Below the pieces are notes generated by a model. That model was given only the letters and a program-made list of their open reading frames with translations. It searched no databases and was not told where the DNA came from. Source: Marinagarivorans sp. (GTDB lineage Bacteria > Pseudomonadota > Gammaproteobacteria > Pseudomonadales > Cellvibrionaceae). From it: 64,000 nucleotides of DNA. The stretch covers positions 1 to 64,000 of the forward strand of contig JANQJB010000036.1 of the NCBI GenBank assembly GCA_028281865.1. The letters are read 5' to 3'. The position numbers were made by a program, and so were the translations under genes. Below, one piece after another: positions 1 to 10,953 of this stretch. The first letter of the stretch is position 1. Every line of letters starts with the position of its first letter.

Positions 1-20
1 GAATACGTCCATGTATTTTA

Positions 21-55
21 GGTCAATGTAGTTAGGTCAATGTAGTTCGGTCAAT
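21..55. repeat. Short tandem repeat, 14-bp unit
   Basis: Two nearly perfect copies of a 14-bp unit (GGTCAATGTAGTTA at 21-34 and GGTCAATGTAGTTC at 35-48) are followed by a partial third copy (GGTCAATT from 49). It lies just past the 3' end of the leftward diguanylate cyclase gene. No function can be assigned; it looks like slippage-type duplication in a spacer. Confidence 0.7.
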
Positions 56-80
56 TCTCGCACACGAGCCCCGGGGACCA

Positions 81-1028
81 CTAACTTGCAACGGCCTGGG
101 GTGAGGCAATATCTCCCGGAAGTTCGATTTCGTTCTCATTCACCACTCTGTTGCGCCCGGTCGACTTAGCTTTGTAAAGCGCCTCGTCTGCGCGCGCGAA
201 TAATGATTCTCGAGAATCCTCACCGCTAAAGCTGCTGGCACCTAGACTAACTGTAGCTTGAACCGTGCCGTGCTCGGGGATTTTAATAAATGAAAACTCT
301 ACCGCTATACGAATTCTTTCGGCAACCATCATGGCTGCTTGAAGGTCTGTATCGCTGAGAAGGACGACGAATTCTTCTCCGCCAAAACGAAATATTTGAT
401 CGGTTTGGCGCAGCGTTTCTTGAATTAATGATGCAATATGTTTGAGTACGCGATCGCCATTATGATGACCAATGCTGTCATTAATTTTCTTAAAATGATC
501 TACATCGACAACAAGCAACGAGAGAGGCTTATTGTGCCGCTTAGTCAGACAAAGCTCGCGTTTAAGTGCTAATTCCATTGCCGCACGATTGCCTACTTTG
601 GTTAGCGCGTCGCGTAGAGAATTATCAAGTGCATCGAGGTAAAGCAACGCGTTGCGCAATGGATAGTAGAGCAGAGCTATCATATCTTCTATTTGACGCA
701 GCTCTTGCTCGCTAAAGGCGGAGCTGCGTGTAAAACACAACACGCCTAAATTACGATTTTTAAACTTCAGGTTGTATTTCGCTTGATATTGGCGTGGAGT
801 TCCAAATTGTAAGTTTATTTCCTTACTCGTATTAACATAATTGAGACTTGCTGACGCAATATGTTGCTTCGACAGGGCGTAAAACTGGGAAATCGTTTCG
901 CGAAGTTCCAACGAGCTTTGCAAAGCCTCAGCAAACTCCAGGCGCACATCATCAATGCTTTCGAACGATACATTATCTTCGCCTGCGTGCGACCCGCACT
1001 CTCTTGGCGATTTTACTGAACTTGCCAT
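81..1028 (-). CDS. Diguanylate cyclase (GGDEF), 315 aa
   Basis: Makes c-di-GMP from two GTP. The C-terminal half (about residues 130-300) is a GGDEF domain with an intact GGEEF active-site motif. An RxxD inhibitory I-site (RQTD) lies five residues upstream of it, so the protein is expected to be active and subject to product inhibition. The N-terminal 125 residues have no membrane segment and contain a predicted alpha/beta input region that could be GAF-like, but I cannot name it. The gene is transcribed leftward and alone. The start at 1028 is the ATG of a methionine followed by ASSVKSP. An inverted repeat lies 35 bp upstream. The input ligand is unknown; the catalytic call is firm. Confidence 0.93.
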   Translation of the reverse strand: MASSVKSPRECGSHAGEDNVSFESIDDVRLEFAEALQSSLELRETISQFYALSKQHIASASLNYVNTSKEINLQFGTPRQYQAKYNLKFKNRNLGVLCFTRSSAFSEQELRQIEDMIALLYYPLRNALLYLDALDNSLRDALTKVGNRAAMELALKRELCLTKRHNKPLSLLVVDVDHFKKINDSIGHHNGDRVLKHIASLIQETLRQTDQIFRFGGEEFVVLLSDTDLQAAMMVAERIRIAVEFSFIKIPEHGTVQATVSLGASSFSGEDSRESLFARADEALYKAKSTGRNRVVNENEIELPGDIASPQAVAS

Positions 1029-1458
1029 AATCTACCCTCATTATCGGCGATTCATTATTATTCGAACAAATTGTTCGTTAATTGATCGCCTGCGAGTTTT
1101 GTGCCAACTGGTTCATGTTTTAAAATTTCTTTTATAAACAAAAACTTATTGTAATTTTATGGTTCTGTTTCAGTCTCGTGCCATAATATTGGCGTTTTGG
1201 GGTCCCAAAAATCCTCTAATAAATATAGCGACCGGCAATTTTTTGCCGCCATTTATTCTTTCTTTATCGGCCGTTTTAATTCAGCTTTAAGTTCAAAGCA
1301 TATTTTTTTGATAAAAACTCAACCAAATAAAAGCCTAGCAGAGAATTCCGCATCAACAACGAAAGTTTATCGGTCGTGAGTGAAAAGAAAATCTCTGCGT
1401 TGTGTTCCAAAATTTTTGTTGCGAAAATGGCGCCCTAATTTTCGACGAAGGTAAAGTT
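1029..1458. other. Divergent intergenic region, GGDEF gene / fldB
   Basis: About 430 bp of AT-rich sequence between divergent genes, so promoters for both should lie here. Besides the dyad at 1063-1077 there is a second one at 1195-1210 (TTTTGGG, GT, CCCAAAA) on the flavodoxin side. Short open frames here have no coding character or good ribosome-binding site. Confidence 0.5.
1063..1077. promoter_or_regulatory. Perfect inverted repeat upstream of the diguanylate cyclase
   Basis: The 15-bp sequence CGAACAAATTGTTCG is a perfect dyad (7-bp arms around one base) and lies 35 bp upstream of the leftward GGDEF gene start. The size and position fit a repressor or activator operator for that gene. 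No regulator in the window is obviously linked to it. Confidence 0.35.
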
Positions 1459-2001
1459 GTGGCTCAAATCGCGTTATTTTTTGGCAGTGATGAAGGCAAT
1501 ACAGAAGGTATAGCCCTAAGAATACAATCTCGATTTGGCCAAGATGTGTTAGCTGTGATGGACATCGCTGATGCGACTCAATTGGACTTCGCTAAATACG
1601 ATAAATTAATTTTGGGTATACCTACATGGGATTTTGGCCAAATCCAATCAGACTGGGAGGAATTCTGGGGCGATATTGAAGAGGTTGATTTCAATGGTAA
1701 AACCGTAGCGTTGTTTGGTTTGGGTGACCAGTTTGGTTATGGTGATTTTTTTCTTGATGCGATGGGGATGCTGCACGATGTAATTGTCTCTGCTGGCGCC
1801 AAGATTATTGGGCACTGGCCCACTGAAGGTTACGAGTTCGATGCCTCTAAAGCGCAGATTGATGGGCAGAATACGTTTGTTGGTTTGGCCATCGACGAAG
1901 ATCAGCAGGCTAATTTGACGAGGGCTCGGCTTGATAGCTGGTGCGCTTTAATCCATGCTGCATTCGGAATTGATAAGCCATTAATCTTTGTCGATGATTA
2001 G
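1459..2001 (+). CDS. fldB: Flavodoxin, FldB type
   Basis: Small FMN-binding electron carrier. The phosphate-binding loop near the N-terminus reads GSDEGNTEG. The FMN isoalloxazine loops read PTWDFGQIQSDWEEFW and GLGDQFGYGDFF, and the stretch ending in GHWPTEGYEF is characteristic of long-chain flavodoxins close to Escherichia coli FldB. I chose the GTG at 1459 (protein begins MAQIALFFG, 181 aa). It has GAAGG eight bases upstream, and the extra 19 residues of the longer frame from 1402 match nothing in the family. It is probably monocistronic; dgkA follows after 73 bp. It most likely serves as an iron-independent ferredoxin substitute. Confidence 0.92.
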   Translation: MAQIALFFGSDEGNTEGIALRIQSRFGQDVLAVMDIADATQLDFAKYDKLILGIPTWDFGQIQSDWEEFWGDIEEVDFNGKTVALFGLGDQFGYGDFFLDAMGMLHDVIVSAGAKIIGHWPTEGYEFDASKAQIDGQNTFVGLAIDEDQQANLTRARLDSWCALIHAAFGIDKPLIFVDD

Positions 2002-2074
2002 CGTAAATTTGTGCTTTACTGTGAGACTTAATTTAGTAGATAACAATTAGCCGAATATTTGTACAAGGGGAAAT

Positions 2075-2440
2075 ATGCAAAAAAATAAGGGCGTTAAAAG
2101 AATTGTAAAAGCTGCCTATTATTCATACAAAGGATTATCACAAGCAGTGCGCCATGAAGCTGCATTTCAACAAGAAGCGATTGCTGCGCTCGTGCTTATT
2201 CCAGTGACTTTTTGGCTTGATGTGAGTGTGGTTGAACGCATTTTGTTAATTGGCTCTGTGGTTTTGGTGATGATTGTGGAATTGCTTAACACTGGCATTG
2301 AGGCAGTTGTTGATCGCACGGGATTGGAGCACCATGAATTGTCTGGTCAAGCCAAAGATATGGGGTCCGCGGCCGTTATGGTTTCTATCGCATTGGGTTT
2401 TTTCATCTGGCTCAGTATTCTAATTCCCACTTACACCTAG
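2075..2440 (+). CDS. dgkA: Diacylglycerol kinase
   Basis: Small inner-membrane enzyme that phosphorylates diacylglycerol to phosphatidic acid, recycling the lipid released during glycan modification. The 121-residue length is that of the DgkA family. The signature ELLNTGIEAVVDR, carrying the catalytic glutamate, lies between transmembrane helices two and three. An amphipathic N-terminal helix with RHEAAFQQE precedes the first helix. AAGGGG lies a few bases upstream of the ATG. The neighbouring acyl-CoA ligase and patatin genes also concern lipids, but the 319-bp gap argues against a shared operon. Confidence 0.96.
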   Translation: MQKNKGVKRIVKAAYYSYKGLSQAVRHEAAFQQEAIAALVLIPVTFWLDVSVVERILLIGSVVLVMIVELLNTGIEAVVDRTGLEHHELSGQAKDMGSAAVMVSIALGFFIWLSILIPTYT

Positions 2441-2759
2441 GGTACTGCTGAATAATGCTCAGCGTAAACGTGCGCCCGACGGTAAATGTAATAATTTTTA
2501 TTGTTGCGCTTAAAAACGTGTATTTGCTTCGGGCCAAACTCTCTATGATAGACTATCTTATGTTTAATTAAAGCTAGTGTTTAAAAAGTCTTTTTTGCAA
2601 TTAACCGATATTGCTTGTGAGGCTCCGATGAACGCTTAAATTTGCTACGGTTTTAAATTAGCGTCTGGTTCCGATACTTGCAAATATTTGGCGGCAATCA
2701 CCGCAGCGTTAAGGCAATGATGTTTTGAATCTGTTTTACTATTTAACAAAATAAAGGCT
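2441..2759. other. Intergenic spacer before the acyl-CoA ligase gene
   Basis: No coding frame or strong terminator is visible. The start of the spacer (2434-2456) carries ACCTAGGG, five bases, then CTGAATAAT. The same two blocks, four bases apart, follow the pseF stop codon at 9561-9581. The rest is AT-rich and probably holds the promoter of the ligase gene. Confidence 0.5.
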
Positions 2760-4403
2760 ATGGGGGAAATTTCATTGACCGCGCCATTCTCGACGGTAGC
2801 TGATCTTATTGAACAAGCGCTAAGTCAATATCCAGACCGAATTGCATTCAGTTGTTTGGGGCATGAACTCACGTTTGCTGAAGTCGATCGCTTAAGTGAC
2901 CAATTCGCCAGTTACTTGGTTAACGAACTTAAACTAGTGGCGGGTGATCGCATCGCAATTCAACTCCCGAATATCCCACAATTTCCAATTGTTTTATACG
3001 GTGCCATTCGAGCAGGGTTAACAATAGTCAATACAAACCCGCTTTACACACCGCGCGAGCTCAAACATCAGCTCTGTGACAGTGGAGCTAAGGCCTTAGT
3101 CGTTCTATCTAATGTTGCGGACAAAGCCGCTGAAATAATTAATGAGACAGACGTGGCAAATGTGATTGTCACGAACTTGGGGGACTTTTTACCCCAGCCT
3201 AAGCGCCTGCTAGTCAATTTTGTGGTGCGCTATATAAAGAAAATGGTTCCCGCTTTTCGGTTTGAGAAGTCGATAGGTTTTCTTCAAACATTAGAGCTTG
3301 GTAAAGCTAAGACATACCAGCGTGTGCAGTCAAAGGCAGAGGATATATTCGTATTGCAATACACGGGTGGAACGACGGGTTTATCCAAAGGGGCTGTTTT
3401 GACGCATGCAAACTTGTGCGCAAACGCGGATCAGATCTGCCGTCAGTTACCTGAGTTGTTTACTGGAAAGCAGCAGGTGTATTGTGCGCCGCTACCGTTC
3501 TACCATATTTATGCATTTAATCTGCACCTTCTCTGTGCGTTCTTGAGTGGAGCCAAACAAATCTTGATCCCAAATCCTCGTGATATTTCCAGCTTTGCGA
3601 AGGCCTTAAAGTCTCAAAACCTTACAGTGTTTATCGGTTTAAATACGCTCTTCAATGCATTGTTGCGTGACGATGAATTTCGTAAATTGGATTTTAGTAC
3701 GTTGACCGTTACCTCAGCGGGAGGTATGGCGTTGACGCCAGATGTGGCGAAACGCTGGTACGATTTAACGGCCTGTGAGATTTTGGAAGGTTATGGATTA
3801 ACAGAGACCTCTCCGGTGATTGCTTCAAACCAGGTAGGGCGCAATAAAAAAGGCACGGTTGGTGTAGCGCTAGCCGATACAGAGGTAAAAGTTGTCGACG
3901 AAAATGATCAGGATCTAGCGGTCGGCGAAATTGGAGAATTATGTGTTAAGGGGCCGCAGGTAATGAGCGGCTATTGGCAGCAACCGGAAGAAACGGAAAA
4001 TGTGTTTTTAGAGGGAGGCTGGTTTAAAACGGGTGACATCGCGGTAATTGATGAGAACGGCTTTATTAAATTAGTCGATCGTAAGAAAGACATGATTATT
4101 GTCTCGGGCTTTAACGTTTATCCCAACGAAATTGAAGAGGTTGTAACGCAGCATCCAGGAATAGAGGAAGCTGCTGCAATCGGTGTTGAACATGAATCTA
4201 ATGGGCAGACAATTAAATTGTATGTCGTGTTATCTAATAAGAATTTAAGTAAAGACGCTATAATCGATTATTGTAGGCAGCATCTGACCGCCTACAAAGT
4301 GCCCAAATTAATCGAGGTTTGCGAAAGTCTGCCAAAAAGTAATGTTGGCAAGATTTTGCGGCGTAAATTACGTGAAAAAGATGAAGAAACCAACGTAAGT
4401 TGA
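2760..4403 (+). CDS. Long-chain fatty-acid-CoA ligase (FadD-like)
   Basis: AMP-forming acyl-CoA synthetase that activates a fatty acid as acyl-adenylate and transfers it to CoA. The 547 residues hold the ATP-binding P-loop YTGGTTGLSKGAVLTH, the A5 motif YGLTETSP, the A7/A8 region GWFKTGDIA with DRKKDMIIVSGFNVYP, and the C-terminal catalytic lysine in GKILRRKLR. Length and motifs match FadD. AAAGG precedes the ATG. The patatin-like lipase 40 bp downstream on the same strand could supply fatty acids, so lipid turnover or import is the likely context. Chain-length preference cannot be read from sequence. Confidence 0.93.
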   Translation: MGEISLTAPFSTVADLIEQALSQYPDRIAFSCLGHELTFAEVDRLSDQFASYLVNELKLVAGDRIAIQLPNIPQFPIVLYGAIRAGLTIVNTNPLYTPRELKHQLCDSGAKALVVLSNVADKAAEIINETDVANVIVTNLGDFLPQPKRLLVNFVVRYIKKMVPAFRFEKSIGFLQTLELGKAKTYQRVQSKAEDIFVLQYTGGTTGLSKGAVLTHANLCANADQICRQLPELFTGKQQVYCAPLPFYHIYAFNLHLLCAFLSGAKQILIPNPRDISSFAKALKSQNLTVFIGLNTLFNALLRDDEFRKLDFSTLTVTSAGGMALTPDVAKRWYDLTACEILEGYGLTETSPVIASNQVGRNKKGTVGVALADTEVKVVDENDQDLAVGEIGELCVKGPQVMSGYWQQPEETENVFLEGGWFKTGDIAVIDENGFIKLVDRKKDMIIVSGFNVYPNEIEEVVTQHPGIEEAAAIGVEHESNGQTIKLYVVLSNKNLSKDAIIDYCRQHLTAYKVPKLIEVCESLPKSNVGKILRRKLREKDEETNVS

Positions 4404-4443
4404 ACGAGTGCTACTCGGTACTGTATAGGCCCTGTTTTCGTCT

Positions 4444-5610
4444 ATGTCTAAAAATGCGTTGATTTTATCGGGAGGTGGCGCGCGCGCAGCTTATCAGGTT
4501 GGTGTGTTGCAGGCGGTTTCCGACATACTGCCGCATTTGTCTCATCCGTTTCCAATTGTCTGTGGAACCTCTGCAGGAGCAATAAATGCTCTGGCGATGG
4601 CCGCTCATCCGGGTAGTTTCCGTCAAGCGTCTCGTGATTTAGCTGAATCTTGGCAGGCTTTAACGGTCGATCAAGTCTATCGGACCGAATGGAAAGCGTT
4701 GATTGGCGGCTTATCTAAAGTTGTCGCCTCGTTTTTTAATCACGGGATAGCCAAGGGCAAACCGCTAAGCCTTTTAGATAATTCGCCGTTACGTGAACTT
4801 TTAATTGATATTATTCCCTTCGACAATATTGAGCGTCGTATCACCAAAGGTTATTTGGAGGCTGTCAGCGTCACCGCTCTCGGTTATTCATCAGGTGAAT
4901 CAGTGAGTTTTTTTCAGGGGCACCCTGATCTGCGCGGATGGCGACGATCTCGTCGGGTTGGTACGCCGACGAAAATAACGGTAGAGCATTTGTTGGCGTC
5001 GTCGGCAATTCCCACAGTTTTTCCAGCAGTGCATTTAAGCCAAGAGTATTTTGGTGACGGTGCAATGCGACAATTAGCACCGGTCAGCTCTGCTTTGCAT
5101 TTAGGCGCAGATAGGGTTTTTGTTATCGGTGTTAGTGGTAACCGTAACCCCTCGCAATGGACAAAAAAAACTAAACCACATCCAAAATATCCACCGTCGG
5201 TAGCGCAAATTATAGGGCAGATGTTCAACAGCGCCTTTATCGATTCTTTGGAAGGTGATTTGGAACATCTTGAACGTGTTAATGATCTGGTTGCGTTGCT
5301 TGACGGTAAACGCTGTGATAGAACTGGACCACTGCGGGCAGTGGATACCTTAATTATTTCTCCTTCCAAACCACTGGATAAGATCGCTGGTCGGAGGGTG
5401 CGAGAGCTGCCCAAAAGTATGCGATTTTTTATGCGCAGCACTGGAGCAACCACTCGTGGAGGTGGGGCATCCGCGGCAAGCTATTTGCTGTTTGCCCACG
5501 GCTATTGCGCTGAATTGATTGACCTGGGATACCAGGATGCGATGTGGGAAAAAGAGGCAATACAAGAGTTTTTTTCAGCGACGCAGCATAATGAGAGTCA
5601 AACAAGCTGA
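4444..5610 (+). CDS. Patatin-like phospholipase/acylhydrolase
   Basis: Ser-Asp dyad lipid acyl hydrolase. The oxyanion loop SGGGARAAYQ is at residues 9-18, the nucleophile elbow GTSAGA has Ser43, and the catalytic aspartate is Asp205 in the DGA motif. At 388 residues it is a typical cytoplasmic bacterial patatin of the RssA/YjjU sort; I see no signal peptide or membrane helix. It sits 40 bp downstream of the acyl-CoA ligase gene and probably shares its transcript, which suggests that released fatty acids are re-activated. The substrate (phospholipid, storage lipid or other ester) is unknown. Confidence 0.92.
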   Translation: MSKNALILSGGGARAAYQVGVLQAVSDILPHLSHPFPIVCGTSAGAINALAMAAHPGSFRQASRDLAESWQALTVDQVYRTEWKALIGGLSKVVASFFNHGIAKGKPLSLLDNSPLRELLIDIIPFDNIERRITKGYLEAVSVTALGYSSGESVSFFQGHPDLRGWRRSRRVGTPTKITVEHLLASSAIPTVFPAVHLSQEYFGDGAMRQLAPVSSALHLGADRVFVIGVSGNRNPSQWTKKTKPHPKYPPSVAQIIGQMFNSAFIDSLEGDLEHLERVNDLVALLDGKRCDRTGPLRAVDTLIISPSKPLDKIAGRRVRELPKSMRFFMRSTGATTRGGGASAASYLLFAHGYCAELIDLGYQDAMWEKEAIQEFFSATQHNESQTS

Positions 5611-5660
5611 GCAAACTCTTGTGCTCGCGCGGTGGCTTCCTGCTTTAAGCCTTAAGATTG

Positions 5661-6464
5661 TCAATTTGTATGCACACTTGCATGCATCAAAAAAGTGTCC
5701 CAGTCAGCAATTCCAAATTGCGGTTTGCTATACCAAAATCCCTGTCCGCTGCGGCATCCACTTTTCTTTGCGGCATGCGCAAAACTTTTATTTTCGATGC
5801 CTTTTGCAATAACTTCGATACCGAGGTTTTGACCGAGTTTAGCAATAGGTTTTAGTTTGTTTTGCTTGCTTTCGCTAGCGTCGTAGCCACTAAACAAATT
5901 CTTATTAAGCTTTAGCTTTGTACAAGAAAACTGAGGTAGTGCGTCAATTGTAAGTTGGTTACCGGAGAAATCATCGATTGCGATTTGTACACCGAATGAG
6001 CAAAGCTGAGAAGTGAAATTTTTCGATATTTCTGGATCCTCACTTAAATCGCTTTCCGCTATTTCAATGACTAGTGTGCTCGGTTTTATTTTAAATTTTT
6101 TAGCTGTTTGCTTTAAATTTTCGATAATTGTGGGTTTATCAAAAACGTTTGACGATATATTAAGCGCCATTTTTAGCGCTGGATAGGACATTTGCCAGAA
6201 TCTTTGTTGTTGTAGCGCTTCCTGAAACAGCCATTTGTGGAATGCGATGAGCAGGTCGTTCTGCTCTAACAAAGAGAGCACAATCTTGGGGGGAACCCAT
6301 ATATTGTCAAAACGCCAGCGTAATAATGCTTCCACATAGCGACACTTTTTAGTCGAAAGTTCGCAAATCGGTTGATAGGCAAGCTGTAATTCACTGTTTT
6401 CGATAGAATTGGGAAGAGCTTTTCGGAGTCTTTTCGAAAAGGTATTTTGCGGATCAAAATTCAT
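5661..6464 (-). CDS. EAL-domain protein with degenerate motifs
   Basis: Stand-alone EAL protein, about 267 aa, expected to hydrolyse or bind c-di-GMP. EALLRW, the LNISS asparagine, the glutamate in IEIAES, and the DD pair are present. Several conserved loops are altered: DDFGTG is DDFSGN, the usual KIDRSF is KLNKNL, and AEGVE is AKGIE. Activity is therefore doubtful and it may act as a c-di-GMP-binding or protein-interacting module. I chose the ATG at 6464, with GAGG nine bases upstream; a longer frame to 6551 has no ribosome site. It is convergent with the patatin gene and divergent from pseB. Confidence 0.85.
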   Translation of the reverse strand: MNFDPQNTFSKRLRKALPNSIENSELQLAYQPICELSTKKCRYVEALLRWRFDNIWVPPKIVLSLLEQNDLLIAFHKWLFQEALQQQRFWQMSYPALKMALNISSNVFDKPTIIENLKQTAKKFKIKPSTLVIEIAESDLSEDPEISKNFTSQLCSFGVQIAIDDFSGNQLTIDALPQFSCTKLKLNKNLFSGYDASESKQNKLKPIAKLGQNLGIEVIAKGIENKSFAHAAKKSGCRSGQGFWYSKPQFGIADWDTFLMHASVHTN

Positions 6465-6618
6465 GAAATACCTCGTTTTAATATATTGAAATATCGAAGG
6501 CGTTTCACTACATAGCCCCGCCTGCTCATCGGGACGCAGGCATATTAGCAATAATTTAGTCGAATTGACCAGCGTTATTTAGCAATTAAACGTTTATCCA
6601 TAAAATCGGATGGAATGA

Positions 6619-8881
<2,263 letters not shown>

Positions 8882-8885
<4 letters not shown>

Positions 8886-9559
8886 GAGTTGCTGTTATTC
8901 CGGCACGCGGGGGAAGTAAACGGATACCTCGTAAAAATATTCGGCCTTTTTTGGGCAAGCCAATTATTGCGTATTCAATTGAGGCGGCTCTATCCTCCGA
9001 GTGTTTTGATAAAGTTATTATTTCGACCGATGACAAAGAAATTGCTGAAGTGGCTGAGAATTTTGGCGCGGAAGTACCCTTTATTCGGCCTCCCGAACTT
9101 TCCGGCGATTATGCGGCGACAGTTCCCGTCATTAAACACGCGATTCAGATGCTTGAGCAATCCGAAAGTGACATCAGTGAGGTTTGCTGCATCTACGCTA
9201 CGGCCCCCTTTCTCGATGCGGAAATAATTCGCATGGCGCTGAATAAATTAATTTCTTCCGATTATGCCTACGTTTTTACAGCTGCTGAGTTTCCCTATCC
9301 AATCCAGCGGGCGCTGACGCTTGACTCAGATGGAAGAGTCAGTATGGTTGACCCTTCAGCTCACTTGACGCGGTCGCAGGACTTGCAAATGTGTTTTCAT
9401 GATGCAGGGCAGCTCTATTGGGGTAGGAGAGAATCGTTTTTAGAGGAAATCCCGATGTTTAGCAAAAAGTCCTCGACGATCTTATTGCCGCGTTACCAAG
9501 TCCAAGATATTGATACGGAAGAAGATTGGGTTAAAGCTGAACAGCTATTTCAGCTTTAG
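8882..9559 (+). CDS. pseF: Pseudaminic acid cytidylyltransferase, PseF
   Basis: Activates pseudaminic acid as CMP-Pse, the donor for flagellin or surface glycan glycosylation. The N-terminal nucleotide-binding motif AVIPARGGSKRIPRKN is that of CMP-sialic/pseudaminic synthetases; 225 residues is normal for PseF. It overlaps pseC by four bases. The acetyltransferase (PseH), hydrolase (PseG) and synthase (PseI) that act between PseC and PseF are not in the window, so they must lie elsewhere for the pathway to work. Confidence 0.92.
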
Positions 9560-9633
9560 TACCTAGGGCCCTCTGAATAATTTAAGATTAAATTTGCGTG
9601 TTAAATATTTGCTTGTAAATATAGATAAGGGCT

Positions 9634-10530
9634 TTACTGCGGTTCTATTTTTTCCATTTCCAGAGCAAAATTATTATTGGCAAGCTTAATCTGATAAAGC
9701 GCAGCTTTTGGGAAGCGTTTTTTCGCGACTTTTTGAAATTTTTCTTTTGTCAATTCAGGTGTGCCGACGCCGAAATATATACCGGTTAAGTCTTCAGTTT
9801 CAAAAGGTAAATCATCGTGCGCGATTCCATTTTCGCTTGAGCTTTTTGGAGCAGAGCGTATGCAGCGCCACTCATCTTCTGCTTTTAGGTGGTGAGATTT
9901 TTTCAAAAGCTGTTCATCGTAGCGTTTGACAACATCGACGGGCCGATTATAGAGCATGCTTCCGAGCTGCTCCTTCAACGTTGTTAAATAGGCTCTGTCC
10001 TTTTGGTACTCAACTTGTTTGGGTGATTGAGTTCCCGCTGTTTCACTAGACTTGAATCGCAAAGCAATTCCTTTATGCTTGTCGCCGAAGCGTTCCCATG
10101 CAGCGATGTTGTCTGGTTTAGCGCAAAAGCAACAAATTCTTGTCGATGCCAAGTGGTCAAGCCAAGCGCTTTCCATTGCTTCCACTTCATTCCATCTCTG
10201 TGTAACTATTTTTTGCAAGAGTTCGCGCAAAATAGTTTGCGCCTCTTCTGCGGAATGAAAACGATTTTCGTCGCGCCAACGATTAATCGCGTTGAGAATC
10301 GGGGTCGTATTGTGTGGTCGTTCGCGAGAGAAGATGAGCTGTGTTGTCATCTTTATCATTGAATCGAGCAAACCTTCATGGTCAAAAGGAAAATCTCTCA
10401 TGCCGTTTACGTGGATGGCATCATCAACATCTGTAGGAGAGGTCCACCGAAGGGTTTTCGCTTCCAAGCTCATTAGTGCTGTCTCAGCTGTAAAATATTT
10501 AACCAGGCTATCAATGGTATCTGTTGACAC
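9634..10530 (-). CDS. DUF2971 domain protein
   Basis: Protein of unknown function, 298 aa, cytoplasmic by appearance. The N-terminus (VKYFTAETALMSL, then LRWTSPTDVDDA) and the central CCFCAKPDNIAAWERFGDKH followed by KGIALRF match the layout of the DUF2971 family, in which a short Cys/Trp/Gly-rich block precedes KG. Members are often in accessory or defence-linked regions, but nothing here proves such a role. The gene is convergent with pseF, 74 bp apart, and stands alone before a long spacer, which would fit an acquired single gene. Confidence 0.8.
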   Translation of the reverse strand: MSTDTIDSLVKYFTAETALMSLEAKTLRWTSPTDVDDAIHVNGMRDFPFDHEGLLDSMIKMTTQLIFSRERPHNTTPILNAINRWRDENRFHSAEEAQTILRELLQKIVTQRWNEVEAMESAWLDHLASTRICCFCAKPDNIAAWERFGDKHKGIALRFKSSETAGTQSPKQVEYQKDRAYLTTLKEQLGSMLYNRPVDVVKRYDEQLLKKSHHLKAEDEWRCIRSAPKSSSENGIAHDDLPFETEDLTGIYFGVGTPELTKEKFQKVAKKRFPKAALYQIKLANNNFALEMEKIEPQ

Positions 10531-10953
10531 GTTTAACCCACTTGTTCTCTAGGCGGTTTGCGAATTTTCGAATTATGACCAGCGATGAATACCCGTTATG
10601 CCGGCATTTGCTCTGCGCAGTGTTTGCATCTTAACGGCTATCACAAAGAGTTTTTTACAGTATTTTTGGTCTGTAAAATGACCTAAAAAGCCCTGTTTGA
10701 GATATGCTCTACTGAAAATTACTTAATGATAGCGACTCAATACACTTCATATATTAAGAGTAGATCTATTTTTATCAAAAATCCTCTTATAAACGCAATT
10801 CATACAATATAAAGGTGAAATATAGCTTTTGATATATCAGCTCTTGAAAGACCCTTATATATTGGGGTTTTGTTAGGGTTTAGTTTTACATATTGCCTTG
10901 AGTCTAAACGAGGCTAGAATACACGCGGTTTAGAAATTTAAAAGAGGGTTATC
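10531..10953. other. Divergent AT-rich intergenic region, DUF2971 gene / pyrB
   Basis: Over 420 bp without a credible gene. The sequence is clearly AT-rich, especially 10730-10880. It holds a plausible sigma-70 promoter for pyrB at its right end. No attenuator-like terminator is seen ahead of pyrB. Confidence 0.5.
10893..10920 (+). promoter_or_regulatory. Candidate sigma-70 promoter of pyrB
   Basis: TTGCCT (10893-10898) and TAGAAT (10915-10920) are separated by 16 bases and lie 33 bp upstream of the pyrB start. Each hexamer differs from consensus at one or two positions. Confidence 0.45.

Noticed and set aside
1197..1379. 60-residue rightward open frame before fldB
   Set aside because: No ribosome site and no resemblance to a protein; lies in the promoter spacer.
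4871..5614. Several leftward open frames inside the patatin gene
   Set aside because: They overlap a gene with intact catalytic motifs, have no family signatures and no ribosome sites; they are shadows.
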